Shown here in pieces: positions 24,165-36,107 of a DNA stretch of 64,000 nt. Location of the stretch: NCBI RefSeq assembly GCF_000208745.1, contig NC_030852.1:24939333-25003332 (forward strand), in the 5' to 3' direction. Numbering within the stretch: position 1 is the first letter of the stretch; each line of letters opens with the position of its first letter. A model generated the notes under the pieces. That model saw nothing but the letters and a program-made list of their open reading frames with translations, searched no databases and was not told the origin of the DNA. The translations under genes were made by a program, and so were the position numbers. This DNA comes from Theobroma cacao. Taxonomy: Eukaryota > Streptophyta > Magnoliopsida > Malvales > Malvaceae.

Positions 24165-27100
24165 ATTCAATTAAAATTATTATTATGACTTATTATGTTA
24201 AATCTCATACGTCTACGTCAATATTTTGATACTATTTATTTCATCTTTATAATATTTTACGTTAATTTTTATAATTTTACATCAAGACTTTTAAACTATT
24301 AATTTTCATCATAATTCTTTATATCCTTACTATTATTTACGCATAAATTAAAATTTGTAAGCCGTAAAATACTTTAAACTTGAGAATAACAATTCAAATG
24401 TTTAATTTCCCCCAAAATTATGTTTATTTGATATATGATTAACTTGTTACGTTAAATCTCACACATTTACATTAATATTTTGACAATACTAGTTCCACCT
24501 TTATAAAGTATTACGTTAATTCTTATCATTTTACGTCAAGGTTTTCAACTATTAATTTTCACTATAATTCTTTTTATCTTTCCTATTATTCACGTATAAA
24601 TTAAAATTTGTAAACCACAAAACACTTTGAACTCAAAAATAAAAATTTAAATGCTTAATTTCTTTAAAAATTATGTTTATTTGACATAATTGACTTGTTA
24701 CGTTAAATTTCACACATTTACGTTAATATTTTGATAATTTTTGTTACATCCGTATAATCTTTTACGTTAATTTTCACAGTTTTATGTTAAGGTTTTTCAA
24801 CTACTAATTTTCATTATAATTCTTTTTATCCTCACTATTAGTTATACATAGATTAAAATATGTAAGCCATAAAACACTTTAAACTCAAGAATAACAATTC
24901 AAATGTTTAATTTCCTTGAGAATTATGTTTATTTAACATATAATTAACTTATTACGTTAAATTTTACGTATTTACATTAATATTTGGATAATGTTTGTTC
25001 CACCTTTATATTGTTTTACATTAATTTTCACGGTTTTACATCAAGGCTTTTCATCTACTAATTTTCATCATAATTTTCTATATTCTTGCTATTATTTATA
25101 CATAGATTAAAATTAGTAAGTCGTAAAACACTTTAAACTCGAGAATAACAATTTAAATGTTTAATTACTTCAAAAATTATATTTATTTAATATAATTAAC
25201 TTATTATATTAAATCTTATACATTTATGTCAATATTTTAAAAATATTTGTCCTACTTTTATAATGTTTTACATTAATTGTTACAGCTTTACGTCAAGACT
25301 TTTCAACTATTAATTTTCATTATAATTTTTTTTATCCTTACTATTATTCACACATAAATTAAAATTTGTAAGCTGTAAAGCACTTTAAATTCTAGAATAA
25401 CAATTTAAATGTTTAATTTCCTCAAAAATTATGTTTATTTGACTTATGATTAACTTATTACGTTAAATCTCATACATTTACGTCAATATTTTAACAATGC
25501 TTGTTTTACAATTATAAAGTTTTATATTAATTCTTACCACTTTACGTCAAGATTTTCAACTACCAATTTTCATCATAATTCTTTTTATCCTTACTATTAT
25601 TCATACATAGGTTAAAATTTATAAGCTACAAAACACTTTAAATTTGAGAATAAAAATTTAAATATTTAATTTTTTAAAAAATTATATTTATTTAACATAA
25701 TTAAGTTGTTATATTAAATCTTACACATTTACGTCAATATTTTGATAATCTTTATTGCATCTGTATAATTTTTATGTTAATTCTTATCACTTTAGGTCAA
25801 TGTTTTTAAATTGTTGTGAAAATTAGTAGTTGAAAAACCTTAATATAAAGCTGTGAGAATTAACATAAAATTTTATAAAAGTGGAACAAGTATTATTAAA
25901 ATATTCACATAAATGTGTGAGATTTAATGTAACAAGTCAATTATATGTCAAATAAACATAATTTTTTAAAAAATTAAACATTTAAATTATTATTCTTTCG
26001 TTTAAAGTGTTTTACTGCTTACAAATTTTAATCTATGTGAGAATAATAGTAAGGATAGAATAATAGTAAGTATATAAATAATTATGGTGAAAATTAATAG
26101 TTGAAAAACCTTGATGTAAAGTCATAAAAATTAATGTAAAACATTATAAAGTTAGAACAAACATTGTCAAAATATTTATGTAAATGTGTGAGATTTAACG
26201 TAACAAGTCAATCATATGTCAAATAAATATAATTTTTGGAGAAATTAAACATTTGAATTGTTATTCTTGAGTTTAAAGTATTTTACGGTTTATAAATTTT
26301 AATCTATGCATAAATAACAGTAAGGATAAAAAGAATTATTGTGAAAATTAGTAGTTGAAATATCTTGATGTAAAACCGTGAGAATTAACGTAAAACATTA
26401 TAAAGACGGAATAAACATTATCAAAATATTGATGTAAATGTATGAGATTTAACGTAACAAGTCAATTGTGTCAAATAAATATAATTTTCAGAAAAATTAA
26501 ACATTTAAATTGTTATTTTCGAGTTTAAAGTGTTTTACGGCTTACAAATTTTAATTTATACGTGAATAATAATAAGGATAGAAAGAATTATAGTAAAAAT
26601 TAATAGTTAAAAAGTCTTGACGTAAAGTCGTAAGAATTAACGTAAAACATTATAAAAGTGAAACAAGCATTGTCAAAATATTAACGTAAATATGTGAGAT
26701 TTAATATAACTAGTTAATCATATGTCAAATAAACATAATTTTCGGGAAAATTAAACATTTGAATTGTTATTTACCAGTTTAAAGTGTTTTACAACTTACA
26801 AATTTTAATATATATGTGAATAATAGTAAGGATAAAAAGAATTATGGTGAAAATTAGTAATTCAAAGCCTTGACGTAAAGCCTTTAAGAATTGACGTAAA
26901 ATATTATAAAGGTGGAATAAACATTGTCAAAATATTGACGTAAATGTGTGAGATTTAACGTAACAAGCTAAACATATGTCAAATAAACATAATTTTTAGA
27001 AAATTAAATATTTAAATTGTTATTTACGAATTTAAAGTGTTTTACGGTTTAGAAATTTTAATCTATGCATAAATAGTAGTAAGAATAAAAAGAATTATGA

Positions 27101-27500
27101 TGAAAATTAGTAATTGAAAAACCTTAACGTAAAGCCGTAAGAATTAACGTAAAACTTTAAAAAGGTGGAACAAGCATTGTCAAAATATTGAGGTAAATGT
27201 GTGAGATTTAATGTAATAAGTCAATTATGTCAAATAAATATAATTTTTTTTAAAATTAAATATTTATATTGTTATTCTTTAATTTAAAGTGTTTTACGGC
27301 TTACAAATTTTAATCTTTGCATGAATAATAGTAAGAATAAAAACAATTATAGTGAAAATTAAATTTTAAAAACTTTAATGTAAAATCGTAAAAATTAACG
27401 TAAAAAATTATAAAGCTGAAATAAGCATTGTAAAAATATTGATGTCAATACGTGAGATTTAACATAATAAGTCAATTGTGTCCAAATAGAAATAAATGAA
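24165..27500. repeat. Large inverted repeat made of 7 + 7 tandem units of about 253 bp
   Basis: A diagnostic segment (GTTAAATCTCA and variants) starts at 24197, 24451, 24702, 24956, 25208, 25462 and 25713, spacing 251-254 bp. Its reverse complement (ATTTAACGTAAC and variants) occurs at 25922, 26193, 26447, 26699, 26953, 27206 and 27457, spacing 251-254 bp except the first gap of 271. Each unit also contains TTACGTCAA, CTATTAATTTTCATCATAA, ACTTTAAACTCGAGAAT-like and AAATGTTTAATTTC blocks in fixed order. The symmetry centre is near 25820, with a loop of only a few bases. The arms are about 1.65 kb each. I find no open reading frame of note. The outer borders are approximate, and no terminal duplication was found. 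Confidence 0.92.
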
Positions 27501-29663
27501 TAATTATAAAAATAAAAATACTTTTGTTAAAATCAAACATTTAATTTTTTTATTATAGAGCTAAAANCTCAAAAAAGATAAATGGAAACAAAAATACAAG
27601 AAGGAGTACATCATATCATTATCTCTAATCTTGGAAAAGCAAGCCAAGGGGGATTTGTGGGCAACTTGTGCACTAAAGTCATCATTTTTCACCTAACTGA
27701 TAACGACTATTCAATTTATAAGATTAAATTGCAACTATGAATTTAAAACCAATAAAGAAACCCATAAACACATTCAATCGATTAATAAAAAATGAAATTA
27801 AAAAAATTAAAAAGTCCAAGGAGATGAGGACTCTCTAATAAATAATAAAAAAATAAAAATAATTATAGTTAAAATATTAATTTACTAAACTAAATTTTTA
27901 TTATAATATTTATTTTCAAAATTCTCAATAATTAATTTTTTTTGTCGAGAATATAATTGTAAATGATTAATTTTCATAAAAATTCTGTTATTCTCTTATT
28001 AGTTTTTTCACTTTAATTAATATTTTTTAGTTAATTATTTTCTTTCAATTATTATTTTTATTTATTTTGAGTTATTTAAGTTTTTTTCTTAACCTGTTTG
28101 CCAGGTAAACAGGTTAAAATTTTTTTTTATTGATCAATGGCTGAAAATGAACCCTTTAAATCTAATGGTTCTTATTTGTAACTTTTCATTAATGTTAACT
28201 TTATTATAGAATTTGTCCAAATGCTCTGGTGCAGAGCATCTGCATTACTATTACCTGTATGTAGGTGGAAATAATAATCCTGGGAAATCAAGCTGCATCT
28301 GTCAAAGTAACACACAATCCCATCATTTCTTTCAATTTCCCTCATCCTTTGTTCTTTATCCAATCATTCCTGTTAGACCCTTCAACTGCTAATGACATGG
28401 TTCAGGGGACCACCATTGCTCTATTTTACACTCTGCATTTTCCTCATTATTATGGTTGAACCAATTTGATAACATGCAAAGACTCACCCTAGTTACCTGC
28501 AAAGGTAAATTTTGAATTTCATGATGTAAGAAAATCATGGATGTCAGTAATTATAAGCTCCTTGATCAAGGAAATAAAGTCAGGGTTTGTTGGTTTATAT
28601 CTGTTTTCAGCTTTTAAGTCAGTTCCTTTTTCTTGAAACTAAATATGAACAAGTAAAATGTAAAATCTGAAGTTTCAGGTGTGAAAAAACCACTCCAACT
28701 ATGACATTTAAGTCAGGTATGGTGGGATATTGAAATCCCAACTTAAATGGGCTGATAGCTAAAAAGGACGGTGGAAATTAACTTGATTGTTGTCTGAAAC
28801 CATGGTGAGGAACACTAGAGTTTGGACCAGATCTGCTGCAAACTGCAACAGTGTAGATTCCTCAGATTTTTCAGCAACTATGCCACTCCCTAGGTTCCTC
28901 TCTCCTCTACACCTTTGAAGAAAAGTTAAAAGCTAAACAAACCCACTAATTACAAATTGTAAAGTGTTGAAAACTTTTTTTAAACAAATGATAAAAGAAC
29001 GGGAAAGACCCACCTTGGAAAACCAACTTCTTTTCATCTTTGAAATTATATTAATTTTGACCTGTTTCTTTAATCTTTTTCAATTAATCCCACTTCATGT
29101 GCTGTCAATGGCCTCGAGAACTCTATCTGGGAACGTAGAAATCTATACTCCAAATCTGGTGGAAAAAAAATGGGCTTCTCCACTATTAACCATGCATGGG
29201 AGTAACTAGTTTAAGTATAGCAGAAGCAAAAACCACCTAGGATTCAATAAAGTTGTCCTGTTGAGAAGAAAATTGAGAAAGAGAATAAAGTAGTAAAAAA
29301 CAAAGGAAACCAAACAAAACATTAAAAATAAAGATCCAGGTAAGAGAAAGTTGAGCACTGCAATATAAAAAGGTTTGATCTTCACTCACTCTCACTCACT
29401 GCCATCTATTGCCAGTTTGGAATTATTTTTTTAACATCCATTAATGCTGCCAAGGACGCCTCTGGCAGCTTCTGTATGACTCATACATCTTGTGACCAAG
29501 ATCTCTCACACACTCTCCCTATGTTAATATTCACTCTCTCTCAATTCTGTGTTCTCCAACTCATTCTTCCTCATCTTGTTGGCTACTTTTTCTTGCTCTA
29601 GTTCAGGCTCTGCCACTATATCTAGCTAGTTCGTTCAGCTTGTCTCAAAATTTGCAAATAACC
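27501..29663. other. Intergenic: AT-rich flank, then DUF868 promoter and 5' UTR
   Basis: 27501-28130 is AT-rich and contains an ambiguous base (N) at 27567 plus a perfect 11-bp-arm, 7-nt-loop palindrome at 28089-28117. From 28140 the base composition becomes more normal and leads into the promoter of the DUF868 gene. CT-rich sequence at 29385-29570 looks like a plant 5' UTR. Short frames at 28172-28459 are not convincing. Confidence 0.5.
29364..29370 (+). promoter_or_regulatory. Probable TATA box of the DUF868 gene
   Basis: TATAAAA about 300 bp upstream of the ATG and about 25-35 bp before a CT-rich (TCACTCACTCTCACTCACT) initiator-like stretch. Placement and downstream context fit a plant core promoter. 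Confidence 0.5.
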
Positions 29664-30644
29664 ATGCAAGACCCTATTGGGATTCCTGCTTGTTTTTCAT
29701 CAGGTGAGAAGCCGAGTGATGATCCAGCAGCAGTAACCAGGTCCGGCCAGAGTGTTTTTATGTCTGTTTACCGTACAAATATTGCTGATCAGTGCCGATT
29801 GATCACTGTTACCTGGTGCAAGAATCTGTTACTTCATGGCCTCTCAGTATCAGTTGAAGGCCACGAGGGAGAGAGTCAATATACCTGTAAAGTTGAGCTG
29901 AAACCTTGGTATTTTTGGAGGAAACAAGGCTCCAAGCGCTTTATTGTGGATGGTAAAGCTGTTGATATCTTCTGGGACCTGAAGACTGCTAAATTCAATG
30001 GAGAAACGGAGCCCAGTTCCGAGTACTATGTTGTTGTTGTTTGTGATGAAGAGGTTGTGCTACTTCTTGGGGATCTAAAGAAAGAAGCATACAGGAAAAC
30101 TGGGTGCAGGCCTGCTCTTATTGATCCCATTTTGGTTTCAAGAAAGGAGCACAGATTTGGCAAAAAGAAATTCTGTACAAGAGTTAAATTTCATGAGAAA
30201 AGTAGGTTTCATGAGATCTCAATTGAGTGCAGGAACAGAAGTGCAACCAATGGCAGCATGAGTAATGTCAATTCTTTTGGTGGGGTTGAGCCTGAAATGG
30301 AGATAAGAATTGATGGGCATTTGGTCCTTCATGTCAAGCATCTTCAATGGAAATTCAGGGGTAACGAATCCATTCATGTCAACAAAACAAGAGTAGAAGT
30401 TTATTGGGATGTCCACGACTGGCTTTTTAGTCCTGGTTTAAGGCATGCCTTGTTTATATTCAAGCCTATTCTATCATCCACCTCTCTTTCATCTCTATCA
30501 ACATCTTCCTCCCCACCATTATCGTCATCCCTAACATCGACACCATTGTCATCTCAGACAGGGAGCAGTGGTTCACTGGAAGGGCTTAATCCAGGCCGCT
30601 CATCCGAATTTTCCTTGTTTCTGTATGCCTGGAAGGTTGAATGA
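29664..30644 (+). CDS. DUF868 family protein
   Basis: A single-exon gene of 326 residues. The ATG at 29664 (MQDPIGIPACFS) matches the conserved N-terminus; the frame is open further upstream but without another ATG. Conserved DUF868 segments: SVYRTNIADQCRLITVTWCKN, the Trp-rich PWYFWRKQGSKRF, VDIFWDLKTAKFNGEPE-like, SEYYVVVVCDEEVVLLLGDLKKEA, and WKFRGNESIHVNKTRVEVYWDVHDWLFSP. A Ser/Thr/Pro-rich, probably disordered segment (about 270-315) precedes the C-terminal motif FSLFLYAWKVE. The function of the family is unknown. A short CAT trinucleotide repeat lies just after the stop (about 30676-30695). Confidence 0.93.
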   Translation: MQDPIGIPACFSSGEKPSDDPAAVTRSGQSVFMSVYRTNIADQCRLITVTWCKNLLLHGLSVSVEGHEGESQYTCKVELKPWYFWRKQGSKRFIVDGKAVDIFWDLKTAKFNGETEPSSEYYVVVVCDEEVVLLLGDLKKEAYRKTGCRPALIDPILVSRKEHRFGKKKFCTRVKFHEKSRFHEISIECRNRSATNGSMSNVNSFGGVEPEMEIRIDGHLVLHVKHLQWKFRGNESIHVNKTRVEVYWDVHDWLFSPGLRHALFIFKPILSSTSLSSLSTSSSPPLSSSLTSTPLSSQTGSSGSLEGLNPGRSSEFSLFLYAWKVE

Positions 30645-32910
30645 GAGCAACACATTAAGAAGCCCCAAAGGTTCCATCATCATCATCATCATCGATGCCA
30701 TAAGAATAAGGTTGTGAAGCGAAATGGGGCTTCAATCTTCATGTCCTGGGCCAGCATGGAGTGGTGAGGATGCAGACTGGGTCGAGAAGGGGACAGATAA
30801 TTGTGCAGAGAAGGTGTGGGGGGCCCCCAAAGAGGTATTGGGAGTTAGTTACAGCTGGGATTGAACAAGTGGCCAGAATTGGACAAGGCGGATTGTATCA
30901 CATACATGCCCAATAATTCCCACATCCAGAGGCATCTGCCATCTCCAGCTGTTTTTAAGAAATCCTAATTTCTTTTTCCTTTCTTGATCTGGTCTAGATA
31001 AGTGAGCAAGCTCCTTTCAAAATTATGTATCATTTCTAAATTTTATATATACTACAAGAGGAAAAAGTCGACAGTATTTTTCATGGGTAAGTGAATGTCT
31101 GTGTCTAGCAGAACATTGCAGATGCTGGATGGGGCTGTTGACGATGACAGAGAAAATCACTGACTGCAAGTCTTTTTGTGTGTCTGCGCACTGCACATGG
31201 ATACATAGTTCCATTCAGTTCACTTACTTCAATTTTTTATCCCAATAACTTGAAAATTTGCTACTTTGCTCTAATATCAATGGATTAACTTTAGTTCAAT
31301 GCTTCCTTCAAGAAGTCTAGACTCTAGAGTCATGGAAACTCATGCTAGTTTAATAAGTTCAAATCCTGATAAAGGGTCCTTGATGATTTTTTATTTTACC
31401 AAAAAATTAAGCAAAATGTCATTAAACATAAAAATGAAGAGGAATTACCACACAATTTGAGGTTCAGTCACTCTGGCTCCTAATAACCATAAGTCTAAAC
31501 CACAATGCTACTCATTTTGGGGGCAGCCTTTGAGCAGAATCTCTCCCCACATTTGACATGATATTGTCAGTGCAACTTGATGGTGTAGATTTTCCCATCA
31601 TTCTAATGGTCGATTTTTTGCAGAGCAGAGATGACATTGCATTATTTTCCTAAAATCTAAAATGAGTGGAAGGCAAAAGATTTGATTTGGCCATCTTAAA
31701 GATTATGGTAGTACTAAGATTTATCAAGAGTTTTCTGCAGAATCTTCTTAATTTTGCTCTTCTTAACCAGATATATGACAGACATTTAACATGAGTTTGA
31801 ATTAGCTAGTAGTTGTAACATCATATTTATCCATCCATGTCCCTGTGCCATCTGCAGTATTACTTAATAAGTTATCATGTCCTCTTATTTAAAGTAAAAT
31901 ATATGTAGAATTCAGATTAAGTTGGTTCAATGTTTTTTAATAGCAATAGGATGAGCAAGTTCAACCCTTGAAAAAAAAAATGGCACAGTTAGTCATCTTC
32001 AGAAATGATTGGGAGATAGGTTGTTAAGGAAAAACTCCTGCAACTACTTGGAAATGGTTGCAAAAAGGTGGAGGTGGGACAATCATGAAGAAAGTGTATT
32101 CAATTGAGTAATCCTTACCCTTAACAGGATTAGAATAATCTAGCTACAAATTATTAAACAGAATCACTTTTATTTTACTTTATTTTGGGGCTTCAACGAC
32201 AGCAATAACTCTAAATAAAGTATCCCCAATATCTTATGCAAATGTCAACAAAGCAAATTTGTTTCATGGGATATTTGGAGTTTTGGTTTCAGTTCAAATC
32301 CATGGTGACAGAGTAGCAACACCAATAAATAACTATATTCTCAGCAAACCAACAGGTAAACTATAAAATTAATCCAGTGGTTACTGGATTAAGAAGGTGT
32401 AGATGCTAGAGAAAAGCCTGGCAAGGCAAGAGAAAGTGATGCTTTAACAAGATCATCCAGAAGAAACAATTCCTGATTCTACTAGACAGGCCAGGCAAAG
32501 TCAATATTTTTGACAAGAACAAGATTGTCCATTTGTCTACATCAACAACCACAACGATATGGCTACAAATACAATAGATGTTACCAATGGCAACTGATAG
32601 CATTTGACAGTATCGTCCATTACCAAAATGCTAATAGTTATTAAATAGGCATGTTATTTATTCAGTAGCAACCTTGACTGCTTCAGCATTTTTCCTTGAT
32701 ACATCCTTAATTTCTGTTGCTACCACTCAAAACTGCGTCGCAGCCAGCCAAAGAATACCTAAGAGGAAGAATATGTTTGTAATTCTCGGAATGCACCTAA
32801 CAAAAATAGTGTTGACAGCCAAGTTTTGGTATTGGATCATTGAAAATTTAGGTCTAGTACTGTACCCAATTTACAATAGGCAGATACGTGAAGACATTTT
32901 CATTTTCAAT
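30645..32910. other. Intergenic between DUF868 and PRUNE-like gene (convergent)
   Basis: 30645-31050 is likely the DUF868 3' UTR, and the right end holds the 3' UTR of the PRUNE-like gene. 31330-31400 contains a weak tRNA B-box-like string (AGTTCAAATCC) but no A box that I accept. No gene is supported. Confidence 0.5.
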
Positions 32911-35900
32911 TCATTTTGATCCAAAACCAAACCATTTGGCCAGGAAGAACTTATTCTTTCCACGAGAGACTTCAGGTGCAGCTGGAGGTGCTTTCGCTGG
33001 TAATGTTGCTGCAAGGTTGAAATGGTGTTAATAGTTTCAGCTTTTGAAGGACATAGATCAGATACACATGTTGTTTAAACAGCTGCCAACGCTTAATAAT
33101 GATAAGGTGAAAGCTTGTAAGTTAACCAATGCAAACGTTTCTGTAGAATGAAAGTATGTGCTTGCTGTATTCAAGATCGTACAAATAAAGTTATTAACCT
33201 GATTTTGGTGGAGCCTTGTTAATTTTTGCATTCCTCGCATCATTAGAATTCTTATCTGAATTTCGTACAGAAGCTTCGTGACTAGAAATAGAGGTTGATT
33301 TCCTCTCGGGCACCGTGAGCTCCATCTGCACTCCATTATCATAACCACCTGCAGTGACCAGAAGATTTAGAAGAATGGTCTATGAGGCCTTCAAATGTAA
33401 TGAAATGTGCAATCTCTGAAAGACAAAGGGAGTAGCTCAAAAGCACGTATAATCTACTCTCTATAAGCTAAAGTGGACTTAACCAAATGGATTGCTTACC
33501 GTCATGTGGGGGCTTCCCATAGTTGTACCGTAATGCTTCAAAGAAGGAATTGTCCCTTTGATCTTGCATCACTAAGAAAAAAGCCAGAAATTGGATAATT
33601 AATCTCATGATGTATGAATGAACAAAATACTGTCACTGAGGTTATATAGTAATGAAAAATCTTACATTGATCAAAAACAGCATTTCTGTAATTTGGGGCA
33701 GAGCCGACCAGCAGCAGCTGAACTGCCTCTGCATCCCTAGCCATGGATAGTTTAGTATATGCATTCAGATTTTGTGTGTCTAAAAGAATGCCAGCCAGCT
33801 GTAACATCAGAAACCAGTGAGAATCCCAGATTAGAATTGCCATTTTGACATATTTGTTCTGTAGAATAGTGAGCCTAATTTACCAAAAGCTTTTTCAGCG
33901 CTGGGGTCTGTAGTAGATCATATGCATCTTCACAATAATTATCTGTCAGAATTGTACACGGAGATCCAACCTAGACAAAAACATATTGAATTATAGAACT
34001 AATTTATCTCTGTATCAGTGTATTTCCATAAAAATTAGGTAATTTCTGACTATCCACGACTAACATGTACTAACCTCTCCATTTGTTCTCAGAATATCTT
34101 GTCCAACTACAAGGATGCTTAACTGGCCAGCCATCATCAAACTCTCCAGATCCACCTGATCCCAAGCATTAGCAGGAAAAGCTAAAACATTGTAACTAAT
34201 TATTTTGCAAGAATAAATGTGGGAAGAAACATGAAAAAAGAACAATGCAAAACTCTTATGTTGCCATACCAACCACTGCTTGCTAAGCTCAATTATCACT
34301 GTATGATATATCGAACAAGAATTAATAACCCTTCAAATTTGAAGTATCCATAGGCAATAATAAAATTATTTTTGATAATTAATCATGCTGAAACTTCATT
34401 TCTCCAATTGAATGTTAACAAATTAATATCATCATTTCATGAAGGTGAACAACTTTTGTAAAGAACAGAGTAAAACAATCACCCTTAGTCAAAATGAGCA
34501 AGTAAATCAAATTTTTTTTGTTGGGTCACTTGATTTTAAATTTAGAACTATCATTCACACAGAAAGGTTTAAAGTACCTCATCCGAAAAGAGCAGTGAGG
34601 TAGCATCGAGTCCAACATGGTGAAAGAGCCAAGCTGCCTGCCTTTGCTTCCACATTCTTTCCCTTCTGACATTCATCACTGGCACAACAATGCACCCATC
34701 TTCATCACCTTCTCCTTTGTTCTTCCTAGCCCTGTTCTCTTGTAGGCATGCATAGCATATAGCTGCCACCATGGAACTCGTACCTACAACCCAAAAATCT
34801 CACACATTTCAAAGTGAACAATCTACAATTAAATTGATTCAGTTGAGCTTTCATTGGATTCAAAGTAACTTTTCTCCTAGATTTATTTATATGATCACCA
34901 TTCTTAGATTAGTCTACAAACTCCAAAACATGGCACTAATCCTTAACTGTTTGAAGGTCCAGAGAGGACAATCTTGGCCCTGAAATCAACCTCTCCGTTC
35001 AAAATCATCTCAATCTTGGTTCTCTGCTCCTTTAGAAATTCATTAAGACCAACCTCTCGAGTTCCATCCTCTTCCTTGGACCAACCATTTGAATTGCTCC
35101 TTGGTGCAATGTTCTCCAAGGAACATGTAGACTTAGAGATCGACCTCCTCTGAGCAGACTCCACCAAGTTCCTTGGCGGTGAAAGAGGCTTATTCTCTGG
35201 ATAAGAACACGTGGAATACGATATTGACCTCCTCTGAGCCGACTCAATGAGGTTTTTTGGTGGAGAAAGCAGCTGGGTGTCTTGCGATGGAGCTTGAGGT
35301 TTGAAGGTTCGGCGGGAGGGGACTGGGATTCCTTGTGCATGAGGTGCAGGTGCGTCTACTTGAAAGCGTGACTTACGGAGGGACGATTGTCTAGGTGGCA
35401 AAGCGGGGGCTGCAGTGTGATCAGTAGTGGGGGAGGGTGGTCCACTAGATAGTGGTGTGTGGTTGGTCGGTTTGAGAATGTTGGAGAACCATTTATGAAC
35501 TGCCTCGGCAGGGGACATATCAACAGGAGAGTTGAGTGAGTCTAGAGTTTCTGATTTGTTGCGGCTGTGTTTTGCTGATTTTGATAGAATTTCTCCACTG
35601 AATCCCTCCATCGGCCTGAGCCTGAGACATACTCATTCATATATATTATTGGCCAAGAAACAATCATATTTAACGAAATGAATGCATGTTAGATGCAAAA
35701 GGAAACGCTGTCAAATACCTTCTAGCAGACCGAGAGAGAGGGTCTCTCCGTTCAAGTGATGATGACACAGAAAACCTGCCTGGTTGTGCAGCGAACCTAG
35801 GCGATCCAACAGGGCGAGTAGGAGAGTCACACCGAGAAGGAGATGAGGGCACCATGCGCCTAGCTTCTTCTAGCCATTCCTGAGTTAACTTGCTGCTATT

Positions 35901-36107
35901 GCTCCTTGTGCTAGATTCAAAATCTTCATCGTCATCCATTAACTTACCGGTACCAGTTAAGTTATAATAAGCCTTCTTGTCATCGTTGACAGTCCCAAAG
36001 AACATGTCGTTCATGAAATCAGTTAGGTCCGGGACATGTTCGGCTCTTCGTCGATTCTCCAATGCTTTCTTCTGCAGTGAGGACTCTCTGCTGAGTCTCC
36101 TATCCAT
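32911..36107 (-). CDS. PRUNE-like DHH-DHHA2 phosphoesterase-fold protein, probably catalytically inactive
   Basis: Nine exons (minus): 35719-36107, 34948-35621, 34578-34783, 34075-34155, 33884-33970, 33666-33798, 33500-33571, 33199-33348 and 32911-33008; 629 residues. The first 330 or so residues are Ser/Pro/Arg-rich with two near-copies of a SPP(K/R)NL(I/V)ESAQRRSIS motif, likely disordered. The remainder aligns by eye with exopolyphosphatase PRUNE: KIVLSGPSNS.TSSMVAA where PRUNE has a GNE-x-C-DLDSMVSA motif, VVPVMNVRRE, FSDEVDLESLMMAGQLSILVVGQDIL where PRUNE has VDHHIL, then a DHHA2 domain (VGSPCTILTDN...AGILLDTQNL..KLSMARD). The DLD and DHH metal-binding motifs are therefore absent. The tail is a basic KFFLAKWFGFGSK. 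Arabidopsis homologues carry an 'erythronate-4-phosphate dehydrogenase family' label that I think is misleading. Exon 2 has a tandem acceptor (35621 or 35615). Confidence 0.85.

Noticed and set aside
31330..31400. SINE-like segment with a B-box resembling string (AGTTCAAATCC)
   Set aside because: The B box is imperfect, and I could not place an A box, a tail or target duplications.
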